Source of the DNA: Saccoglossus kowalevskii
Taxonomy: Eukaryota; Hemichordata; Enteropneusta; Harrimaniidae
Length of the DNA stretch: 64,000 nt
Assembly: GCF_000003605.2 (NCBI RefSeq)
Contig: NW_003155760.1
Coordinates: forward strand, 59,113 to 123,112
Direction of reading: 5' to 3'
The position numbers and the translations under genes were made by a program. Every line of letters begins with the position of its first letter. Positions within the stretch are counted from its first letter, which is position 1. Below are positions 1 through 14,313 of this stretch, piece by piece. Under the pieces are notes generated by a model. That model had not been told where the DNA came from and did no database searches. It saw only the letters and a list, made by a program, of their open reading frames with translations.

Positions 1-824
1 TTGGGCAATACACCAGGTTCTCCTTAGATAATCCAATAACCCCATGAAAATTGACTTATTACTGACTGTGTCTTCTGCATCATCGAAGGGATATCGATTA
101 ACAACACGTCTCTCAAACTACACCATGGTTCTGTCTCTCAATCCCAACTGCTTGTCAATTGACATGCTCTTTACCAAGCGAGTGGGACTACTGCATAACG
201 ACTTTTCATCAAATGATTGATGACTGATGGTACATGACCCAGCGCATTACTTGCTAAAAAGCACCATGATGGGATCTTACTATTTTTACATTGACAAATG
301 TCTACGTCATAGTCTGGTCAGGAACATTCTGGTATTTTCTCAAATATTTCGTAATATGCAGTAAAAGTACATGCCATACATTTCTACAACATATTAACCT
401 CTTGCACTATATATGGAACTAAAAAATAAAATATTTGAATAAAATAAAGATAAAATTCAATTTTTTGACAGTATCCTAATGACATTAACCTATCATAATG
501 AAACCATGAACAGCATGACATATTCGATTCGGCTCGAACCTCTCTAGAGCTTTTAGTCAGTTATTACGTTATCTAATTCAAACACGCATACATTTCAAAA
601 TATCTGTCCCACTTTAGAACATAACTACTCAGTAGCCCAGACGTGATTATTCTCAGGTAGGAACGTCTCTCTTATTTATTCGACATATGCCAAGTTAACT
701 TAATAATATAATCATCGATACAATCCTTATTCGAGCTATTCAGCTAACAACTACTGCCCTTCGGTTGCATCAAAATTACTGAGCATATAAGGGACAATTT
801 CACAGTATCCAATTACATTCTCAG

Positions 825-905
<81 letters not shown>
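825..905. repeat. (CAA)n microsatellite
   Basis: An uninterrupted ACA/CAA trinucleotide tract of about 27 units, with no interruption visible. No open frame of useful length crosses it, so it is not a polyglutamine-type coding repeat. Its purity suggests that it is young and probably variable in length. Confidence 0.97.
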
Positions 906-3900
906 CTGTTTATACGGTGACAGTTTTATAAAAATACGCCAGGATGGTGTTCCCATTCTATGCTACATTTAGTATGATATAACAGACTCGGGTCTTCATC
1001 CCATATACTAACTTACTGACATCATTTCTTTTCTATCTAAAAAGTTGTACTTGGTACCGTTATATTATCAGAAAAATGTTATCAGACCAGTCATTTAGTA
1101 CATGGCAAGTTAAGTGTTACGCCCAGGTGCACCGGAGTCCTTGAAGCGTGTCTGATTGTCGAATGTCTCTTTCTGCTTCATCTTGTTCAGCAAGACATTT
1201 GTGGTTGCCGGTCTTGTAAACAGTAGACCCTGATATCACTTTGCTTTCTTCGAACTATTTTAACTGCATGCATCATTTGGCAGTATCTCGTCCTCCAATT
1301 CTTACACTGTTAATGTGAGTTCACTATGTAGGACGAACGGATACCGGTTAGAAATAAACAGTAATTTTTATCGTGGTGGGTCCAATATAATGTTATAAAT
1401 TATACATTTATTCAATAATTCGATATTGGTTTTATTCGATTCTATCTCTATTCTTCTTTGATTACCATGTGACGTCTCCGCATTAGTGGCACATAACAAA
1501 CTAGACATTCTACATATTAAGGCAGTCTTAAATACATCACGTAGGTAAATCAGATAGCGGTAAATACGTTAGCCGCAACTTTCGAGAAACCTATTTATGA
1601 TTATATTTTCTGCTCTAGTCAACAATCGTGACGTCAAATACTCGTTTTTTTTTTCGCGACGTCAGAACGGACGGGGAATTGCCGCGGGAATCAGCGGTGA
1701 AAATTCCAATTTTAAAATAGGTTAGAACAGGGTTGAACATAAATTCTATTCTCGTCATATCTACAAAAATATCGGTTCATTAATGTATTGAAAATGTATG
1801 CGGATCATTACTGCGAAGCAGTTATAGTTTTAGGCAACGGTAGGCTAATTAAACAACTGTCTCACGTTGGCTACCCAACTTTCCCGCACACCTTCCTTTA
1901 GTCAATGAAAAAAAAACATCTTGTTTTAAAATACGGGAAATAGTATGATGCTTATGAATTGTATGAATATTCTATTATGCTATGAAATTGAGTCATATAC
2001 AATCATAAACACGCGGATAACGCCGAACTTGTACATGCAATGATGAAGTTGGTCCATCCTGGAAACACGGTAATCACAACACATTGAGTCAATGTCCCTT
2101 CATCGAGGGTAATTTTAGATATTATGGTGATCAATATTTTTCAAATTCTGTTCTATGTAATAAAGTATATGCAAGGCAAATTCGGAATATATGAAACATG
2201 TGCGAATAATATTTGGTGCTTTCAATGAATGCGTTCCCGTACGATCTGCAGGCGACATTAGTTACACTCATGGCGCACCGCCAGTAAGTGAAGACGCACT
2301 TCACAGGGGAAAATCAGCGAACATCCATCTCTGAATATACAACAAAGGAAAGCTGTATATTTTGAAATGTCACGTTCAATATCGTCTCTATGTGAACACG
2401 AACTCCTTTGATGTGTCCTTATTCCGCCACAATAAGACTCCACCTGTGTATGGCATGTTTTGTTTGTATGTGCCGCAATTTGAACTATTCCATCCGCCAG
2501 AAGTGTTCAACTAAATACATTTATGCTGTACGATCGATTAACAGTAGAGTTCCGACAATGAAGTTACGTCTGTAGCTAGTGCGTGTCTGTTATTCAACAC
2601 AGGTTGATCAAAGTTTACACAATAATATATTTTATTATAACAAGTGTTAGCTGTACTGTTATCAATTAAAAAAAATATATTTCTATATGACTTTCTATGC
2701 GTGACGATTAACGAGAACTGTTAAACATTGTAGCTCCGTCAAACGCGATTCTCCATTCAGGGTGAATATGCCCGAGGATGTGTTTCATGTAAACGAGGAT
2801 TTTTATGACATTTCTCACGAATTCACGCATCATATGGCTTTGGTATGCCGATTGAAATATATAGTAGATCCCAAGATCAGAATACTACACATGCATTCCT
2901 TATTAAACTAATCAATGCCTGAGAACGGTGAAACAGATAAAAGAAAAAACGATGGAACTGAAAAATTATTACGTATTATACATATATATATATATGAGCA
3001 GATTATTCACTTCTGCTTCTAATATACTTATTTATTTTATTCCATATTGTACTGTATTCACTAAAATCACCCCGAGTTCAATTTCAGTTCCATACGGTCA
3101 TTAGTGCGCATGCCGTTATTTATAACTTCATTTCTTCCTTCAATATTCATCCTTGTAATGAACCTGAACCCGAACGCAAACTGAAACCTGTATAGAGTGT
3201 TTTATATCCGTCAAATCGCAGCTTATATCGGACGACTGCGCTTATTAGGATTTATGAAAAAACTTGAACCGCCCCTCTTTTTATTAATGGATTCTGGCTA
3301 ATAACCTTGAACTCAGTGAAATGTCTATGTTAACTGGTGCATGTTGAGCGATTGCAATTTAATCTGCGCTACATATGAGATTTTGCAAATCTTCACAATT
3401 ATATTACCCCGTCATTGTTGTGGGTTTTTGTTCCCAGAACATGTCGGCGAACTATTCGATTGATATAGACTGAGTGGCAGCCAACATGTTAAATTCGCCG
3501 CAAAACTTTCTCAAAGAATCTGAAATGAAGAGGAAATAATCCTGAAAATGGGAATAAGTATTGGCTATGTTTTCGGTACAAGTCGAATCGTAATTAAATT
3601 ATGAGTATACGTGACGCGTTTAGAATATATAGACACAAGGCTGTAATGTAATAATTGAGAAACACAAATTACATTGCACCATTTCAACGTATTCGCTGTT
3701 ATAATCGTTGGTCATTGTGATCAATTTTCAGCGATGTCATGTTTGAATTGCAAAGTTAACCTCGTGCTAACCAAATTCCACGATAGTACAAACAGGTCTG
3801 ATCATATTTGATTTATTTTCCTGCATAATATTGCGATGATGTTAACTATGAATTAAAACAATGCAATTAATTTATATTCAAAGTTTCCTTGCAATCGGAC

Positions 3901-6758
3901 ATTCTATTTTTTTTTCAAATGACCCTTACTGAAAGTCAACGATACGTGTTAATTTGGCCGCTGACCGTTAAAATTACATAAGATACACATATGACTACAA
4001 AACGGAAAACCAAATGAGCCGGATTATAGAAATAAACTGAACACAAATACAAATACACAAATTAGATGGTTGGAAATAAACATTATTTGTTTAATGTTTT
4101 TGTTGGGTATGATATTTGTATAATCTATTACCCGACGTGTTACCTGACTTTTATTAGTATTTCGAAATATTTTTAATATATAATCAGAACTTTGATTACA
4201 ATCTAGAAAAAATCTGCTGCTGTTCGTGTTGAGGAAATTGTATGAGTTGAACCATAGAAAAATACATCATCAGTTAGAGATAACGAAGATATAAACTCCC
4301 GATTATTTTCGAAGTGCGTATCGATTCATAAATAATAACGATGGCCCTCAGTTACATGGCTTAATTAGGTTGCTTAGTTATTACTGCGCAATTCAAGAGT
4401 TGTTAATAGTATTGAATTACTATCAAATCTAATCAACGTTTTCATATTACGATTAAATACCGAAGGAATGTTTGATGCAACCAGAGGCATTTTTTAGTTG
4501 TATGTTTTTGGTCAGTAACGTTCTCGATAACGGCTCTCAAAAATTACGTTATAGCGATCATATTTTCACGAGAACAATCTTCCAAGTAGAGGACAAATTT
4601 GTGGATGCAATATTGATATTTTTTAACATTTCCGTTCGTTTTGTTGTTTAAAAACAAAACAAAATGCCTAGGCTGTCAGTCATACGTAGTATGGATGAAT
4701 GCATGTGAAGATGTACATAGTAAATAGTACCATGCTAATTACCAAATATTCTGCCCACGCTCAGTGCGATCGAGTGGTGTATACAAAGTTTCAACACAGA
4801 AGAAAACATTTCCTTCGGATCATTAGATTTCACGAGGTATATTCAATTGGATAGCTTATTTGAATATTACAGGTGCATTAGTTTCAAAGATCACCGTAAG
4901 CCGACGGAATCCATTTCCGGTTCACATGGAAACTGTTTCGACCCATTTCTCACTAAAGGAAATTCCACTGACATTTCCTTTTGTTCTGTTCTATATGTGT
5001 GCGCGCGCTTTTCCCACTTATTTTCAAGATGTTTTCTTTTTTCAGGTTGATTGGATTTAATTTAGCGTGACTCCCGAGACCCACAGTGTATTATGATACA
5101 TTTGCGAACAACGTATCGCGGGAATGTTAAATGTGATAATTGAAAAAAAAAAAATTGCTGAGCCTCGTTCCCCCTTCGGGTACAGAACGTGAACTACATT
5201 GATATCATAATGAAAGTATAGAGGACGCCATGTCAAAAGCTGAATCGACGTTGACACGAATGTACGATGATTTTGCGACTTTGAATCGATATAACATAAC
5301 GATCAATAGCGAATTTATTGACATTGAATTACTCTTGATGCGAAACGACGTCGTCGTTATTGTTTTCTGTAAATCAAATATCAGAAACAAATTATCGAGT
5401 TAAGAAACCATTGACTGTATAATACTGCATCGCTGAGTTCTCAAATTATCATCTCATATAGGTTCCCGGCATTAAATATTCTTCGAATCGTACGTAAAGT
5501 TATGGTAATATTTCTAATTCGTGTTAACACACGACATTTCGCATTGTCTCATCGTACCTGCCAGGCTTTTCATGCGACGTGATTGCGTGTACAATGCTAA
5601 CATTAAGATAACGAAATTTGTGACAAAATCACACAATGACAACATACCACGCATTTTGCTCGTTCTAAAAATAGCTTAATCCAATTTCTTGCGTTTCTGT
5701 CTAACAATAACAAAACTACCGTCTCCAGTGGATTGATAATAATGTGCATATTATGAATTATGGATTTGAATTGCATGACCTACATATTGATTTGTTTGGA
5801 CACATCTTGTTTGTACTAAAGCCTTTGTAATGTGTATACTTTTTAATAGTTTCCTGGCTCGGTAATATCACATGCATTATTCACATAGAACTCATCTCAG
5901 TCAATATGTAAAATAGGTGATACGGAGATACGGCCATACTCGTGTTCCATTTTATTCGAATATTGCGATCGTCCGTACCCACTTACAAACACACATCAGT
6001 GAGTTTTAACCACTGAGTAGTAAGTTGTGATGCAAATATGCTCGATATCCCCTCAAATAAAAGTTGGGTATCCAACTTTCAAATTTACCCGCTAATTTAA
6101 ATTAACACCTCCTTTCGCGTGCCTGAACGTCTTCATGTAAAATATAAACCCACGTTTTTTTCCTAATGACATGCGATTGCAGATCGCGTAACGTTCTTGT
6201 CCATGATGTTTACTTCTAATTGCGCGTCTTTCGTCGAAAGTCACATAGCTAAACTTGCATTTTGATTCAAGAATCCCCCGCCGTGTGATCGTGTTATTAT
6301 GCTTGTTTACAAGATTCGTAGCATATGCCCCAATATTAGTTTCTTGAATTCTACACTCCATCTACAAATATATAGTACGGATATTAAAGTGGTAGACTTC
6401 ATGGGTTCAAAACAAATTGTCCACATACTGTTTTTATTGTTTCGGTCATAAATACAAGGTTATATAACCTAACATTATTCTCGAGTGACTTAATTATCCG
6501 CGAAAATAAATAGTGCTTCCGATATTATTTTGTTAGTAACAACCGTCGCACACGACAATTACCGATTTCCTGTTAACAAGTATAACATCACAATCATGCA
6601 ACGTGGCCGAATTTTGTGTAAAAAACGTTATATATTTGGCATGACACCCATATCGATTACGCCGCGTCTTAACGTCCGATGATAACTTCATACGAGGTAA
6701 ATACGTAATAGACTCGCCATTCACATAATATTATGTATAAATTGTCGTACAATATGGC

Positions 6759-6808
<50 letters not shown>

Positions 6809-9808
6809 CCCAAAACAAATGACAGGTCATTTCATTTATCCTGTTTTACTAACGATGTTGCAAGCACGTCATGGCAGCCTGGGAAACATGTGACCTCTCG
6901 ACGCGTTTTACACTTAATTCTAATTGAGCGTTAGCTTTGAATTTAATTAACACAGACACTTGTCCTACACAGTTGAACGTATGATTGGTATAACCGAACT
7001 TTCACCAGCCCAAATAAGGTTCACAAAGAACACAGCATTAGCAAAGTGCTATGGCATTGTAGTCGTTAATGGACTTAAATTACGTTATGTTTGACCTGAA
7101 GGCTCCCTAAACACTTTAGCTGTAGTCTCCTTTGGCTACAAGAACCTTGTTGAAAGGCACATGCACATCAATGTAGTTATACGTGTTGAGTCACTAAGGT
7201 GAAAAAGGTTTGTAGTAAAAATTTTACCATGTCGTGAGGATACATCCTCATTTATAGTTACTGGGTTTGATAGATACTTTTCGACCAACAATTTCTTTCG
7301 AAATATACAAATTTAGACATCTGGTGTCAATGTTTGAGACTGATATTTTATTTTGAATCGCGAGATAAGTGACACACGATAAGCAGTGAAATTCAGTATT
7401 GCCAATTAGCGTCCCATGACAAAGAACTGAACAGATTTCACCCTGTAAAAGTACCGGAACACCTTAATCTAATACACACATATTTCATGTAATATCAAAC
7501 TGAATATGTTCATTAAAATAAATTTGAAATTCGGACCCTAAATATATCACTCAAATTATTATTGTCATGGGCAACAAATATTAAAATATTAAAACAATAT
7601 CAAAACTGCGCAGATGCAATTAATACCTGCAACTTAAAGAGCTATAGTCGTCGAGCGTCTAATTTTAATGTCGCGTGAATACAACAAAGAATGTTTTGTA
7701 CACGTGTTGTATATAGGACTAGTTGACTGTAGCTTTAAATAGTATATACTAGCGAATTGTGGGCTTCCTTATCTAATTTGGTTGTTTGGCAGCACTTGTT
7801 CACAGGATGTTGGCTGATACTACGAGAGACAATCCAAGCGACGTTACCATATGCGCTGTTTCTGTCAACTGTCAACGCCAATGTGCATTTGCTGAACTGA
7901 CGTGTGATTCCATTGTTAGAACAGCATTCATACCTTGAATTAAATCGTACGTATTTATTTTGTGTTTTTCTTCAATTCATGTATGATTCCCAACAACGCT
8001 GTTAGCAATGTTTTCTACAAAACCACGCTCAGCAGATTAAAGATCATGATGTCACGAGCACAAACAAATTTTTTCGTCTGAAATAAGTGGTTGCTGTTAT
8101 TGTAAAAATGAACATCAAAGTCAAATACTTTCAGATATAGTCGATTATTTACAAACCATTGCGGATGGCAAACTAGCTTCATCACTATTAGCACATTTGA
8201 GCTTCCCCAACTATTCAGCGTTTCGTGTATTTCTTCTGCACCATTAGGCTCATTAACTGAGTTGTCTCATCTTTCTGCACGTATTTATGATTGATCAAAT
8301 GGACGTTATATTCAAACTGTAGTTACCGAATTGTTTTTCAAAATACATATACGTTGATTGCACACGTACAAACGTATAGTTTTAAAATAATTACCCATGC
8401 ATGCATTCTGCTTCGAATATTCCTTTTCATTTACAAGTGTTCTATATTTCTATGCCGTCTGTTCAAGGGGCATAGCCATTAGAGAAATTGTCAGCCCAAT
8501 CTGACTATTGCCTTTGAACTACGAATGCCATATTCCGCTACAAATTCTTTTCCTTCAAACAAATCACCTCCTCATCCGAAAATTGCAGCTGGTTGTCATG
8601 GTTTCATCCATATTCTTGTCATTGCCAAGCGCACTAGAATTCGCTATGAATGAGCATAAATGTCAAAGCCACACTTTCTAATCACGATCAATGTCTTTAT
8701 TATAAAGCCATGTGCACGTTTCAAGCTTTGTATCTTTTGTACATGAAGAGTTCTTTTGTATTATGCCCAGTGCCGCAAAAACAAATATTGCCTTCTTTCT
8801 GTTCCGCCGTTGATTTGTTCAGGCGAAACGATGTTTTCAGATAAAGCCATTGAAAACAATAGGAGGGAAACAACGACATATCTTATTTTTTGGTTTCAAT
8901 CCTATAATTTAGACAGTTTGGTTACTACTTCTTCATAACACCTCCTCGTTATTGCTAGTACATCGGAATTTAGAGTAAACTGACTTTGGTTTTTACAATA
9001 TCATCTGTTGACGGTAAAAACATAATATTATACATTCTAAACATCCACCATGCATGACCGCTCCAATTGTCCAGGGCTTAATTTTATTATCGAAATCTGA
9101 CATTTCAAATCATGAAAATGCTGAAAGGCTCCCCTACAAATTTTCACTTCACAATCCGGGAAGAAATAAGGATATATAATTCTCAATGAAAAGTACAGAT
9201 AATTGTATTGAGAACTAGTACTATTCATATGTATTAAACATCCATTCGTCACAGTTGAGCTGCCACGGGGCGCGGCTTATCACAACAACACGGCATGAAA
9301 CCGGCTGTATCATTTCAATTCCAAACTTCCAATAAATAAGACCCCTCACTGAGATGGCTAAACAAATCTTAATTTGACTAAAATGAAAAACATGCTACTG
9401 ATGCATTGGTGAGGTTATTTTTTTTTATCTCACTATAACTCTGTTATGAATACCGTATGTATACGTCATACCATTTCGGTGCGCTAATGAGTAGGCTGAA
9501 TGTTGTATTTGTTGTCATGATACATCAAATAGCCCACCTATGGTTGTAGTAACGCTTTTTATTATTGAAGACGTAAGTTATTCACCTATGCAAAATGATC
9601 CAGAACATCTGTACAATACAAAACGGAACAGAGTTCAAGTTCTTAGCTCAGGCAATGTTCAATGCAGGCAATTATTGCAATAGTTAAGGAATGTCTCGAT
9701 GGCAGCATGTAGGTTTGTTATATGTGATAACCGCAGCTTGAGAACTACACGCTGATGTCCTATGCAGAACTGACAATTGTTACAGAAATAACCATGTAAT
9801 GCTTATTA
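906..9808. other. Intergenic, no supported gene
   Basis: About 8.9 kb of AT-rich DNA. The longest open frame is 89 codons (minus strand, 6361-6092). It has somewhat balanced codons but no clear splice sites or recognisable domain. One (TAA)n tract is listed separately. I see no RNA gene, no inverted-repeat element and no promoter that can be tied to a gene. Confidence 0.6.
6760..6807. repeat. (TAA)n microsatellite
   Basis: A pure TAA trinucleotide tract of 16 units in AT-rich non-coding DNA. Confidence 0.95.
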
Positions 9809-9812
9809 TTAA

Positions 9813-10083
9813 AGGGCGGTGATCGTCGCGCCGCGCATATGCATATTTTTGTGTAAACTTTGATTTTTCCACAATTAAATGCGCTCTTCTAAAAGGAATC
9901 ACGAGCACGGGTTTGACCGGGGCGAAACGTGCATTAAGTATTATCGATGACTCCTTCGATACGTTACAATCACCAAAGAAATTACCGAGTTGAAGCTTGG
10001 TAACGTCTCAGTTCGTTCGGACGCCATCTTTATTGATATGAGACCCATATCTCGCGCATGCGTGGCGCGACGACCACCACCCT
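9813..10083. mobile_element. TTAA-flanked MITE-like element, 271 bp
   Basis: The two ends are inverted copies. The left end reads AGGGCGGTGATCGTCG and the reverse complement of the right end reads AGGGTGGTGGTCGTCG. Over the first 30 positions 25 match, and all five differences are transitions, several at CpG sites. A TTAA lies immediately outside each end (9809-9812 and 10084-10087), as expected for a TTAA target duplication. Insertion at TTAA with duplication is known for the piggyBac and Kolobok superfamilies, and the junction TTAAAGGG resembles TTAA-type MITEs of the Kolobok group. The interior is GC-richer than its surroundings and holds no long frame, so I infer a non-autonomous element moved by a transposase encoded elsewhere. 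Confidence 0.75.
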
Positions 10084-10477
10084 TTAAATACTAGCCTATT
10101 CATCGATGATTTACTGTATTTTCCATTCTCTTTGCAATGCACCGAAATCTGTGCATCTTGTTGCAAGGTGACTGAGTCAGACCTTGAAGCCAATTTGTTA
10201 ATTTAACACCAACTGCTTTACGCGAATAAGAAAACAAATGCAGTATGTTCACAAGGCCTGTGATACCCTGAAGCTATCTTGCTACTGTTACTGTATTTGC
10301 TCGATAGTCGAGTTTTTTAATAACTAGTTTCTATTGAGCGCATTCTGTAAATTTGTTTGTCAACTTGAAGAAAGAGATGATACTGATTATATATTATCTG
10401 GTCACAGATTAGCGTCGTCGAATTGTATTCAATACGTGACTAAAATATAATGTGTAGCATAATAGCAGGGAAAGGAA

Positions 10478-10478
<1 letters not shown>

Positions 10479-10509
<31 letters not shown>
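10479..10509. repeat. (TAAA)n microsatellite
   Basis: A pure AAAT/TAAA tetranucleotide run of nearly eight units in non-coding DNA. Confidence 0.95.
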
Positions 10510-13500
10510 GTATGGTCGTCACAGCCACTCCTAAGATACATAGTGTTCTAGATTATTCATGCATACTACTGTATTGGTATTACCCGAGAAAATTAATAAC
10601 AATCTTACATCCACAGTTTCACACATTTTTTTTTCAAACCGAACCTCCGTGGTATTCTTGACACAGCACAGGTATTCCTTAATTTATAATTTATGAATTT
10701 CAATGGCAGTTGAATCTAACCAGGTAAACAATAACCATAGGCGCCAACGTATTTTGAAAATGTTCCAAGGTTATTCAATCGGTCAATAAAAACCTATCGT
10801 TTCAATTTGATTATGAAATGTATAATTATTTATAAAGGCGAATGGAATGCATTTGTTGCGACGGGAGTATGAACAGCGTGAACCGTTGACCGAATTTTGT
10901 CCCCATCAGATTGAAAGATAATTGTCATGGTCAGATAGTATAGATGCTGAATGAAACCAATGGACAAATCTAAGACTGTATTCACGTTATACAATTTCAA
11001 ATTCAAACACTTTTACCTTCGCCACTTTTTTGAATAATTATTTTGTTCTTATTATCATCTAACACTATATGTATATGTATATGTAAACATAACTAAATAA
11101 ACTGATAAGACCACATGTATTATATTATTATAATATCGAGATAATATATTCGACTAAATATTAACGTGTTATATATATTCAGTTACCATTCATGTACTGT
11201 GTTATTTCAATTCAAGACATTTTATAATTGTTCATGCAAAACATCTGTTGAGAGTATGTGACCTACAATTCCGATTTTGGATATATGTTTATTTATATGA
11301 CTCAAATATATCTAAGGACAGCAAAGTCAATGTAGGTCTGTTTGAACCGACAATACTTATACAGGCTCCAGATACACACATTCGTCAACAAATCAATAAA
11401 CCTTGACCAAACCATAGCTGAATGTCACCCATTCACTTTTGAAACTTTTCTTTCAGTTTTGAATACCTGGAAGTCATTAAGGCGTGATTACTTTATTATA
11501 TCCAGTAAAATGAATTATTGATTACGCCACAATGACATAATTATGAATAAGATGTATCACTTACATTGAATAATTTAAATTTAAATTTAGGTCTGTGTCT
11601 TAAATTTGACGCTAAAGGTAAGCTTTCTACAAAATTATATGAGAAAATAAATCATTTTAATGTTACTATCATCAAATCGAACCTGTATTACATATGCAGA
11701 CTTTTCAAAAAGACATTTTTGTATTTAATCAAGTTATTAATCCAAGGGGTTTGTAGTAAACGACTAGCCTTAACATTCAAATGTTAAAATATAACAAGCT
11801 TGTGGTTAAATACAATAACAATGTTACAAAAATGATATTAGATAGCATCAATGTTACTTGTCTTAGGATTCAAACAGAAACAAATTGTTACACAGGAACA
11901 GAATAGGTGCAACATGATTAGCTGTGGAGCAGGATATGCCCACACTTTTTGAAACAGCTTACATACACTAGTGTATATATCTTTCTCTCACTGGCTTGAC
12001 TGTGTCGTGTAATGTACTGTTTAGTTATCCTGTTCTTCAGGGATTGTTCTGTTGGACCTGTTGTAAAATTCCCCTATGCGGCTTGGGTCCACGTAAAGAT
12101 TGGGTATTTTACTTCCACTTTGCTTGAGAACATCTTTAACATTTAACGTTTTAATCCATTAAGAATATACCCAGTACAATGCATGTTTAGTGTCAGAAAA
12201 TTAACATCATTTCACCATTTAAATAATAACATAAAATCCATTGTTTATTGAATTAATTCAATGAGGCGATTTTATTATCTATCACTCAAGCAAAAGTAAA
12301 AAAAAATATTGTTAGGCTGTTATTGTGTAGCTATTAAAACATAATCGTGGAGACCAATGTGTGATTTGGAAAACACATACAATTTTTTAAAGTTGCATAT
12401 TAGAAAGCGAAATATTGTGACTGAGTGAAATACAAATCAGGAATAGCCTAACGTGTTTCTACGGAGACAGTAACATAGCAATTCCGTCTTAGAGATAACC
12501 CCTAATTTGGTGGTCAAGACAAATCATTCTTCAGATAAAAAGACAATGCCGCTTCGAAAAAAATGGCTGGCAAATTGGTGATGGGAACAGATTGAAATCA
12601 TCACTTTTGTCACAAAGTCTGGCGGGAATTCAATATATAGCTCTAGATAAGAAGCGTACGATGTTGCTTTGACTAAGTGTTTTTTTAAATGATCATTACG
12701 GCTCTATTGGCGCGGACCAGTATCTTCATCCGGGATTTTCCCAATAGTTACGTATGATCGTTGAACCAGTCCACAGATATACCTTACCTTGTCTATAAAC
12801 ATACATGTAACGTCATTATATTGAATTTGTCACTAAATGTGTTCTATTAGGAGAAAACATTAAAAAGAAAAAACGCAATTAACACCTTTCTCTAAAGGTC
12901 AACTCCACTGTCATTCTGCATTTATAGAAGTCCTTTGATTAAAACATGCTAAAGTATTGTAGTGAACCACAGGCATGAACTCGTGGTTTGAATTTCATAC
13001 TCAGTTGTATATATCAGTGGAGTAGATTCACTAAATGTTATGTCTCCTGCAAAATATTTTATTTGCGTCAATATCGACTGTTATTTTATCTAATCAATCA
13101 CAATGTCACTTAATAGTGAATTACTTAGAGGTCTATTTGGGAAATATCTCCTTGACCTTCGTTAATTGAATTACTTTGCCGTGAAACAAATTCAAGGCAC
13201 ATTTCAGAGAAACTTTGAAACGTGTAAATTTCTAAACACCGTAGCCAATGTGGCCAACAATCGATTTTGTTTAGTTTTCCAAACAATGATTTAAAAGTTT
13301 CTAGTATTGTGTATGCTTGGAAGCATTTATGTAATCGATTAATCGACATGTTATCTGTTGTCGCAATAACATCGAAGATCGGATATAACAGCTGTATATT
13401 TTCCAGTCACTTGATAACTAATGTAAGGGAATTTAGAAATTCAATCGCATGTTTATTCTGTTTTGTTCATATTTTCACATGTGTGAATTTTTTTAGACTG

Positions 13501-14291
13501 TATGAAGAACAAAAATATTTTATTAATATGGTTCGAGTTAGTTTTTGTTAAATATATAACAATTGAATGTCTATGGAAAAATGGGTATGTGTCAATCATC
13601 AGATTAGACAATATATATACGCCTACATCGTGTCTGATTGAGTAGACACATTGATTTCTTATACAATACTGCATGGTTTGTACGTGGGCACTCAACTAAC
13701 CAAAACATATATGCAGAACAGCTGTTCTCGTCAATCACATGTCATAAACACAAGACCCCTCAAGTGTGTGTTTGTAATTGATGATCAACGCAGTTGGGCA
13801 ACCGAGCTAACACGCGGAATCATACGGTTTATATTGGTGAGTGAATAAAATTCCTTGATCGAAGGTGTTGTTAACCCAATTGCTAAGCGCGGCGGGTGAA
13901 TGTAAGGTAATTCGAGTCCCCATGGACGCTGACATCCGTTGTAGCTTTAAAAACGGCGATTGCAGCCGCGATAAACACTAATTGCCGCTCGAAGATCTAC
14001 TTTCCGATACTATATTATATTAGGGTCATCTGCTTGGGTTTGCAACATTTGCACATGCTTGAAAATGATGAGATAGGGGTTCTAATTCAATAACAATGAG
14101 TTGAGTAGAGTTCCCTGCGGTACACGAAAACGAATGACGTTTGGGTTAGCTTTGATGAACCGTCTACCACAATGGCAATGTATGGTTACTGAGGTGTTTG
14201 AGTTGTAGTTTGAAAGTCTGCTGGCTTGATACGAGTGGTGAAGAACAATGTTTTTGATTGCAATGTTTATATTTAACTAATAAAACCAAAC

Positions 14292-14313
14292 TATATATAT
14301 ATATATATATATA
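14292..14313. repeat. (TA)n microsatellite
   Basis: A pure TA dinucleotide tract of 11 units. Confidence 0.95.

Noticed and set aside
6092-6361. 89-codon minus-strand frame with basic, moderately balanced composition
   Set aside because: No splice signals, domain or start context beyond chance. Kept only as part of the intergenic description.
13732-13837. Exon-like segment between ATATATGCAG and TTG|GTGAGTG on the plus strand
   Set aside because: The polypyrimidine tract is poor, there are only about 35 codons, and there is no partner exon. The donor alone is not enough.
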